DNA of 64,000 nucleotides from assembly GCA_030765065.1 (NCBI GenBank), contig CM060978.1:60404421-60468420 (forward strand), in the 5' to 3' direction. The notes under the pieces are model-generated. The model did no database searches. It saw nothing but the letters and a program-made list of their open reading frames with translations, and was not told the DNA's origin. The DNA comes from Deroplatys truncata. Taxonomy: Eukaryota > Arthropoda > Insecta > Mantodea > Mantidae. Made by a program: the position numbers and the translations under genes. Positions 57,319 through 64,000 of the stretch are shown in pieces. The stretch's first letter is position 1; each line of letters starts with the position of its first letter.

Positions 57319-58171
57319 AAATCCGATATGTTGCACTCACGTGACTTTCTCTACTCTTGTAAAACTATTTTTACTAACGCTTATTTTCCATCTACTTCAT
57401 GTTAATCGAGATAAATATTTTCTGGAACTATCTTATCGCTAATTCTCTTGTAGGTGCAAGGGGAATATGTTAGGCTTTAAGAGATAGTCAAATCTTTTAA
57501 GCGCTTGTTGCTATGAGAAGCATTCCATTCTTTTTGCATGTCCAGATCATAAAAAAACGAACAACAAATTTACATTTGAGAAAAAAGTATAAGTATTAGA
57601 AAATTCAAACAAATAACAAGGAATATCTCGGAAATTTTTCACTGTACAAAAAAAAATTATATGACGTAAATTGTATGCTTTAATGAGCTTTACACTTTTT
57701 GTGCAGTAAATTTGGTCTACATCTTACGCTTTAGCAGTTATTCAAAAGTCATTCAGAATGAAGAGGACTTTTGGGGACATTACCAGAAAATTCAAGATAT
57801 ACATTTCATTTTCCACAAAAATATCTTAAACCTATGATACTTTGATCAAAATCGTTATAGCGATTGTTGAGAAAATCGAAGTTTTCGAAAAGTGTTTCAT
57901 GTAAAAAGTAGTCTGGGGTGAGGGGATTTTCTTAAAAATCTTTGTGTCCCACCCTATAAAATACTAAGCTCAAATACCAAGTTAGGTACTTATCCGACGT
58001 TTTGTTTCTGGGTTATGCTGTTCACAGACACAAATATGGATATTTTTGCTAAATACACTTCTTTGGATTCAAATAGTCTCAAAACATGTATTTCCGGTGA
58101 AATCTCGGTATCGAATTTTTGGATGGGATGCAATACTTCCCCTAGCTACTGTATGTAGTAGAGAAAGTAAA
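57319..58171 (-). repeat. REP copy, subfamily I, full length
   Basis: It starts aatccgatatgttgcactca and ends ctgtatgtagtagagaaag plus taaaaa. The core is very short (cacagacacaaatatgg). Confidence 0.85.
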
Positions 58172-58310
58172 AAATGTAAATCTCGTTTAAGCACGCAATT
58201 AATGTCAGACACATTTTGTTTCTATAGAGTGAATCATTTCCAGATTTTCATTGTCATTGATTTAGATTTCCAAATACTTAAACTTTTCTTAAATGTCATT
58301 ATTCGTTTTT
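58172..58310 (+). repeat. REP body scrap
   Basis: It contains tgtaaatctcgtttaagcac, then attaatgtcagacacatttt and tagagtgaatcatttccag. Both ends are missing. Confidence 0.55.
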
Positions 58311-58384
58311 TTCTTTCCTTCCTTCTTTTTCTCTCCACCTTTTTTTTCTTTGTCATGCAAGGCTCATAGAATTTCAAAACCATA

Positions 58385-58580
58385 ACAGCCCACTCTGTGG
58401 TGTTGGAGTAGCGTGTCTGCCTTACATTCAAGAAGTCTCGGGTTCGAATCTCGGTTAGGGCTACTTACGTGGATGAGGTTTTTCTGGGGTACTCCCTTAC
58501 TCTGAGAAGATGAATGTCGGGTAACTATGCTCTGGGGATCCCGAGCCTGTTTTAGCATCATTTCCACCATTTCGTTCATA
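58385..58580 (+). mobile_element. tRNA-derived SINE, separate family
   Basis: The head has an A-box-like tggtgttggagtagcg near 58400 and a B box gggttcgaatctcgg near 58440. The body ggatgaggtttttctggggt differs from families A, B and C. The 71-codon minus frame over it is the antisense of the SINE. Confidence 0.7.
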
Positions 58581-58683
58581 CACCGTTGGATATGACCTAC
58601 CCTTTTACAGAACGTTAATTAAGCATCACTGCTAGCAAGAAGTATTGTAACTTGATGGCTAATTGGCTCTCGAAAAACAGAAT

Positions 58684-59355
58684 CTGAAATGTTTCATTCA
58701 CATAAACTCTCTATCGTTTATTAGTGGGTAAAAAATATTCCTACGAAAGCTTATTTTTCCATGTACTTCATTTGAATGTAAATAAACTTTGCAAAAATAG
58801 GTGACAGTCAAATGTTTAAGAACTGGACGCTATATGCTTAAAATTCCATACCGTTTCCATGCGACCGCGAGAAACAACTGAAAATCGACGGGAATTAAAT
58901 GCTTATGCCCCCAGCTTTCTTTACGCTTAATGTTTAGCAGTTATACAACATTATACAAAATCCCTTCCAAATGAAGAGGACTTCACAGGCTATTTCCAGA
59001 AAATTCAAAATATGAATGTTATTATATCATGTAAATACATTTAATAAATTATATTTCAATAAAATCGTTAGATATTTTGCTTATAAATTAAAATATTTCG
59101 AAACATTTCATTTTAAAGGGTAGTTACGAATTGGGATGTTTTTTGAAATCTTCGTATCGTATCTTTGAAAGATGCTGAATTTAAATATTAAATTTGATAT
59201 TTATCCGACACACACATGCGGATATTTTTCTAAAAATACTTTTCCGCATTTAAGGGGCCTCAAAACATGCATTTTCGTGAAATATCGTTATATAATTTTT
59301 GGGTGGAATCCAATAAATTCTCTATCTTGTATGTACGTGGTAGAGAAAGTAAAAA
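58684..59355 (-). repeat. REP copy, subfamily II, near full length
   Basis: It starts atctgaaatgtttcattcac and has aactggacgctatatgctta. It ends tacgtggtagagaaagtaaa. The middle of the body is shortened near 58900. Confidence 0.75.
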
Positions 59356-59879
59356 AGAAAAAAAAGAAAGAAAGAAAGAATTATCACATAGCCACAGATA
59401 CTTTCCAAAAACAAAATGTGTAAATGTGAATTGGAATTTTGTCTGTATTAAAAACAATTAGGTAGAATAATAGTCTTTTGTAAGAAGAGTTTGTAGAAGA
59501 GTGAGTTGGGAAGGATGTGAGTGTAATATACCAGAAATTGTTCCATCCTTCAAAACATTTTTGTTTAATAGAAAAGATGCAAAAATGAGAGACTAGATGC
59601 CTATCTGTGCTAACAACAACGTGCATTTTTATTGTTGGAGAAGGGATAATATTTCAATAAGCCATGTTAAAGCCGCAATAACGACAGGAACGCTGCGGAG
59701 AGCGCCCGGAATCTGAATGCAGTTTCCATTAGAAAGGCGGAGGACGCAAGTATTCCTGTGGCTGGGACAAATTACAGACCTCTACCTGACAAGTGCACAA
59801 TAGATAAACCAGGAAATGAGGTAGATATATGGACTCTGTAGTTCTAGGCCACGTACCGTAGGCAGCACGGATATAGATA
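59356..59879. other. Unassigned interval
   Basis: It begins with a short aaag-type simple repeat (59353-59380). I see no gene. A GC-richer stretch at 59670-59770 precedes the LINE scrap. Confidence 0.35.
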
Positions 59880-59996
59880 TTCAAATAAACGGAAACTTCA
59901 ATAATACTAATACCTTAATGGAAGGGGAGGAGTTGCGAATAGTAAACAAGTTTAATTATTTGGGAGTGAGAATAAGTACTAATGGGAGATGAAGGG
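59880..59996 (+). pseudogene. LINE reverse-transcriptase scrap
   Basis: The translation includes LMEGEELRIVNKFNYLGVRI followed by STNGR, the typical segment after the RT palm (a YLG motif followed by an S.G block). It is about 39 codons long and is cut by the LTR-like repeat that begins at 59997. Confidence 0.6.
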
Positions 59997-60618
59997 TGAG
60001 GCAGTATTTTTAACACTTAAATGATTTCAGTCTAATTATATAATATAAAATTCAGTATCAGCCCGCCTTAAAGCAATATGTGTATGTAACAATATATAAA
60101 ATTGTGTTTCACAGTCATTGTATATGTTTATATTATTATGTACATGTTCAATAATGTTATGTGAATGTATTAGGTAATTTAATAATGTAGGAGCTGTGAG
60201 AATAATAGGTTAAAAGTTGCTAACAATGAGCTAAAATTGAGGTAACCTTGAGACAATAATGAATTGGAAAGTTTAATAATGCTACTAGCAATTCTTGGAG
60301 CAACAATAATGTAATTTTTGAGACGGTTTATAAATAGCCAATCAACAACCAGAGAAAAACCTGAAGGTTAAATAAAAGTATTCCTTTGGATTAGAAATAG
60401 CCAACCAGAGACTTGAAACAGATGAAGTTTGCAAATTCAGGCGGTAGAAATCATCTCAGTTGCTAATAGACAGCGTTCCTAACTGGACGCGAGACGCGTC
60501 CTTGAGATGTTTAATACGTATTCAGTGTGAGATGAACATTCATTACGGCGAGAATATAAAGTTTACGTGTTAAAAAGTGCAAGTAATTAATAAATAAACT
60601 CACAGCTCTCTATTTCAG
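59997..60618 (+). repeat. LTR-like repeat, copy 2
   Basis: It begins TGAGGCAGTATTTTTAAC. It carries a ttataaatagccaatcaac TATA/CCAAT-like block (60330-60348), aataaa near 60590, and cacagct at the end. It is similar over about 600 bp to the inverse of 56063-56646. Left of it is a broken LINE, which supports insertion. Confidence 0.55.
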
Positions 60619-61114
60619 TGTAGTGTTATTTAATCGTGTGAGGGATTAAGAAATTTTCGTAAGCCTACATTCTTTAGCCGTATCACTCCTTGAAACGGCA
60701 ACTCTAGGCCGAGCCCAAGAACTGTAATTACAGATAATTTATTAATTAACTTTTATTGATGTTAAATCGTATTATGTAAATATCTTTTTCTCATACTGCT
60801 TGTATATTTTAAGAAGGGTGATTTAACATTATGTATCTATCTAGGTTAATAATATTAGTAGAGTTATAAATGATTTAATGTAAATAATTTAAGCGCTATG
60901 TTAAAATACTGTCCACGAGGGAATGTTTTAGCTACAGGAATAGTGCTTTCGAAGGCAGAAAACCTAGTTTTATTACCTCTCTTCAGTCGCAGTGCTATTA
61001 TTCCTACAGCGAGGGTGTAGAGCCTTTGTCCCATTATTGGATAATTCGCCGTGACCAAGTGAGCGAGAAAGACAACCTAACGGTAAATGTAGGAAAAGCC
61101 GCGATTTATATTAA
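60619..61114. other. Unassigned AT-rich interval, possibly upstream LTR sequence
   Basis: No gene is seen. It may include the U3 start of the retroelement described next. A weak resemblance of 60880-60980 to 63880-64000 (atgtaaata, gaaaacct) is too short to rely on. Confidence 0.3.
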
Positions 61115-61260
61115 ACTTGGACCAATGAGATCCCTGAAAGTTTATTCGAAATAGTTAGACGCGTCGAGTCGCGCTAAAAATGGACCAATAGGAAAGGAAG
61201 CAGCCTCAGAAGCCTGAGACTATAAATGGATCTGTTTGGGGAAAGTTCGGGGCAGTTTTG
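61115..61260 (+). promoter_or_regulatory. Promoter-like block of an LTR retroelement
   Basis: Two CCAAT-type motifs (ggaccaatgag near 61121 and tggaccaatagg near 61182) precede ctataaat near 61220. This is a plausible RNA polymerase II promoter, in the right place for U3 of the element whose coding remnants follow. Confidence 0.45.
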
Positions 61261-61722
61261 GTAATGTGTGGTCAGGGAGAGATGCTGCAGGATGTGTGAG
61301 ATATCGCGCCAAAACAGGGAATCAAAATAGTTTTAGCAACACACCTAAGATCCGCTACTCTGAAAGCGACAATAAGAATAGTTATATTTCGTGCCATATC
61401 CACGCCATAGTTTAACAGCGGTGGACAGTATTTTACAGCGGCAATACCAGTTTTGTATACTACGAGTGTTAATTAAATAAAAAGAAACGGCAGTGTCATC
61501 TTTTCATAAACAAAGCAAGTCTATGTCTTCCTATATCACCACCCGAGATCTACGTTTTCCTTTACCGAGGATAAGTCCATGCTCCCATATAGTTTAAGAA
61601 AAATTACTTCAGCTAGCCGAGGATAAATTGAAGAGAACCAGCCCACTGAGAACTTCTGGAAGCAACGGGAGAAGCATCAAGGTAAGCCTAACAGCTACGG
61701 ATGAGGAGGTGACCGCCGCAAA

Positions 61723-61742
61723 CTGGCGCCATAACGTGGAGC
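61723..61742 (+). other. Primer-binding-like site
   Basis: The stretch actggcgccataacgtgg contains tggcgcc followed by aacgtgg. This closely resembles tRNA-Lys-type primer binding sites (tggcgcc plus aacgtggggc). Its position, 460 bp before the gag-like frame and 500 bp after the TATA box, fits an LTR boundary. A 73-codon frame (61628-61849) overlaps it, so a chance match is possible. Confidence 0.4.
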
Positions 61743-61993
61743 TCGAAGGGAAGACCAACATAAACGGAGGACTAGAAAACAACGAACAGACGAAGAATCT
61801 TCAGAGGAAAGGGGCACAGCAGAACAAAAATTACAACGCGAACTTCTAGTCTACCTACGTGGGACAACAAAACAGCTGAGAACATCGCTTCTAGAACTTC
61901 ACCAGGATTCGAACCCGGAACGCATCAGTTAACATTGAAAAAAATACAGGTTAGAACTTTTATTCAAAAACAAACAAAAAGGCATGCAGAGTA

Positions 61994-63172
61994 GTGACTC
62001 AGTTTTGTGAACACATGTTATTGAGAGGGGGTAAAGTCATTACTAGGGAGGTAGAACTTACTAACGGAACCATGAGTAGGTCAAGGGAAGATTTGAAAGA
62101 ACTGGATGGGGAGGCTATTGTCAGCATAACAACAGATGGAAAAAATATGGGTGCAGCAGAAGTAGAAGTTAGACTGGAAAGGCAATCACCGATTGAGCAG
62201 GTCATTGACGCAGGTCCAAACCAGCTGCTAATATTGCTTCAACATTTGAGCGCAAAGATAGATGAGCAGACTAAGGAGTCAAAAAGAAATTTGAGTGAAC
62301 AAAGTAAGGATTTAAGAAATTTGAGTGAACAATATAAAAAGTTAGAGAGCATAGTAGATGAGCATAGTAAGAACTTAGAAAGCATATTAAATGAACGGGG
62401 TAAGATCTTAAATGAACATAGTAAGAACTTAGAAAGCATATTCAATGAACATAGTAAAAAGTCAGAAAGCATAGTAGATGAGCGGGGTAAGATCTTAAGT
62501 GAATATAGTAAGAACTTAGAAAGAATCGGAAGTCAACTAGATAAGAATGTAGAAGGGGAATTAAATGAGCAGAGTAAAGACTTAGAAAGAATCGTAAGTA
62601 AGCAGAGTAAAGACTTAGAAAGAATCGTAGGTGAACAAGATAAGAATTTAGAAGGAGAATTAAATGAGCAGAGTAAAGACTTAGAAAGTATCGTAAGGGA
62701 ACAAGATAAGAATTTAGAAGGGAAATCAAATAAGCAGAGTAAAGACTTAGAAAGAATCGTAAATGAGCAGAGTAAAGACTTAGAAAGAATCGTAAGGGAA
62801 CAAGATAAGAATCTAGAAGGGAAATTAAATGAACATAATAAAGACTTAGAAAGAATCGTAAGTGAACAAGATAAGAATCTAGAAGGGAAATTAAATAAGC
62901 AGAGTAAGGGATTAGAAAGAAACTTAAGTGAACAAAATAAGAATTTAGAGGGGAAATTAGTTGAGCTGATGAAGGGGAAGTTAATAGAAACACTTGAAGG
63001 GAAATTACCACAGACACTAGAAACTAAAGATCCGAAAACACTAACGGGAGAAGAGACGTTAAAGAAAGCTTTTGAAAGAATGTTAAAAAGGGCGCAGAAA
63101 AGAAAGCAGGAATTTAAAACAAAGAGGCGAAAGAAATGGTTGATCGAACTTGGAGAATTAGTATTGGTATAA
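61994..63172 (+). CDS. Coiled-coil protein of 11-residue repeats, probably Gag-like protein of a retroelement
   Basis: 392 residues. Residues 1-80 form a non-repetitive N-terminal region. From about residue 90 to 330 the chain is a run of roughly twenty 11-residue (hendecad) units of the type NEQSKDLERIV / GEQDKNLEGEL, with hydrophobic residues at regular positions and many K and E. This predicts a very long coiled coil. The end is strongly basic (KRAQKRKQEFKTKRRKKW). No zinc knuckle or protease is seen. The start is the candidate I chose because the frame opens shortly before it; MTQFCEHMLL has no signal peptide. Its place between a primer-binding-like site and an integrase remnant suggests a Gag or an added element protein. 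That role is inference. Confidence 0.5.
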   Translation: MTQFCEHMLLRGGKVITREVELTNGTMSRSREDLKELDGEAIVSITTDGKNMGAAEVEVRLERQSPIEQVIDAGPNQLLILLQHLSAKIDEQTKESKRNLSEQSKDLRNLSEQYKKLESIVDEHSKNLESILNERGKILNEHSKNLESIFNEHSKKSESIVDERGKILSEYSKNLERIGSQLDKNVEGELNEQSKDLERIVSKQSKDLERIVGEQDKNLEGELNEQSKDLESIVREQDKNLEGKSNKQSKDLERIVNEQSKDLERIVREQDKNLEGKLNEHNKDLERIVSEQDKNLEGKLNKQSKGLERNLSEQNKNLEGKLVELMKGKLIETLEGKLPQTLETKDPKTLTGEETLKKAFERMLKRAQKRKQEFKTKRRKKWLIELGELVLV

Positions 63173-63592
63173 AAAAAAAACAAACAAATCCAGCATTCAA
63201 ATTAAAAAAAAAAAAAAAGATAATATCATTGATCCTGACTCTACAGTGCCTGGAAAGGAGAGCTTTCACATGTGAATTAATGAGTTATCTTAAGCAGTTG
63301 TGGAGAATATTTTTTGCATTACTAAAGAGACTTGAGCATTAAATGCTCATTAGTGATAGTGAAGAAGAACAAGAAACACCTTTGCCATTAATATGTTTCA
63401 GTTTCTTTCTGTTTGAATAAGTTTGTCTTAAGGTTGAAACAGCTTTTATTGTCAGAATATTTATTATTTTTTTTGGATATTTAGCAATATTTGTAAATTA
63501 TTAATTGGTTGGTATGCTAGCAATATGCTGACAGTTTTCTTTAAAACATATAAATTAGTTTTATTAATTATAAAAAAAAGAGGTATCATAGA
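63173..63592. other. Interval where pol would be expected
   Basis: It begins with two poly-A runs (63171-63180 and 63206-63219), then AT-rich DNA. I see no protease, reverse transcriptase or RNase H, so the main part of pol is deleted. Confidence 0.45.
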
Positions 63593-63802
63593 ATGGAAAA
63601 TGTATTTAAAGGTCCATACCGGGTGATTAACATTTTTGGCTCGGATACATTTGAGTTACAAGAAATAAAGAATTCCAAGATCGTAGGAAGATACCATAAA
63701 CAGTTGCTCAAACCGTACAAATGTTTAGAGAATGAGAAGGGTGAAGAATGTAATGAAAATAATCAGGTTAGTTTTACTCGAAATGAGGTAGCAACCCTGT
63801 GA
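63593..63802 (+). pseudogene. Ty3/gypsy integrase C-terminal (GPY/F) module remnant
   Basis: 69 codons. FKGPYRVINIFGSDTFEL is the GPY/F module that follows the catalytic core in many Ty3/gypsy integrases. GRYHKQLLKPYK is the usual basic end of that module. The zinc finger and DDE core are missing upstream, so this is only the 3' end of pol. The ATG at 63593 is an internal Met rather than a real start. Confidence 0.7.
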
Positions 63803-64000
63803 ACAAATAGTAAAGGTAATACACCCGATAAATAAGGATGTAAAGAAATAAATAAATGCATAATAATTATGTACCAATATGTATGTAAATAGATTTAATT
63901 TTAGAACTTAATTTGGGTATTAGAGTATTTGTTTGCGTTACAAGTTATTCGTGTGCGCGAAGTGTATTGTGTATAAGAATGTCTCTCGGAAAACCTGTTT
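63803..64000. other. AT-rich window end, where a 3' LTR could begin
   Basis: Right after the integrase remnant, the sequence holds purine-rich ggatgtaaagaaataaataa. No TG start of an LTR can be fixed, because the 5' LTR start is also unknown. Confidence 0.3.

Noticed and set aside
62239-63183. Large minus-strand frames (77, 191 and 216 codons) opposite the coiled-coil ORF
   Set aside because: They are antisense shadows of the 33-bp DNA repeats; the plus frame has the coherent hendecad pattern.

Overview
The window looks like repeat-rich arthropod nuclear DNA, most probably insect. It is AT-rich. It carries decayed Tc1, mariner and DUF4817-type transposases, tRNA-derived SINEs, a non-LTR retrotransposon with an APE endonuclease, and Ty3/gypsy remnants. 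I found no host protein-coding gene that I can name. Most open frames are translations of repeats.

The dominant component is one dispersed repeat family, called REP here, with about 40 full or partial copies in both orientations from position 1 to 59355. Its reverse form starts near CTGATGTGTTACA, has an (AC)n core, and ends in a small palindrome followed by GTAGAGAAAGT and a run of A. The inverted ACTTTCTCTAC lies about 22 bp inside the other end. Copies sit at T/A tracts and often abut each other. This resembles non-autonomous Helentron/DINE-type elements, but that is inference.

The most unusual region is 22170-29190. Two heat-shock-element clusters and a TATA box precede a short leader, and then about 6.7 kb of a 58-bp tandem repeat that is stop-rich in all frames. 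A second copy of the promoter and leader lies at 13768-14200. There it is followed by only about one and a half repeat-like monomers and a perfect splice-donor sequence. The layout recalls stress-induced repeat lncRNA loci such as Drosophila hsr-omega.

Nested insertions give a relative history. At 30407-37443 a REP copy holds a Tc1 element (terminal repeats 30983-31016 and 37263-37297, flanked by TA), which holds a nearly full-length LINE (31017-35991, target duplication AAGAAAG). At 43551-45217 a REP copy holds a 1000-bp TG...CA element flanked by ATAC, itself containing a 3' scrap of the same LINE. At 50151-51344 a REP copy splits a mariner. At 51840-53240 a REP copy splits a LINE tail.

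The right end (about 61115-64000) looks like a Ty3/gypsy-like remnant: promoter-like DNA, a primer-binding-like site, a 392-codon protein of 11-residue coiled-coil repeats, and an integrase C-terminal GPY module. Most of pol is missing. Three SINE families are scattered throughout, two copies with clear target duplications. Coordinates of degenerate repeats are by eye and may be off by 10-20 bases.
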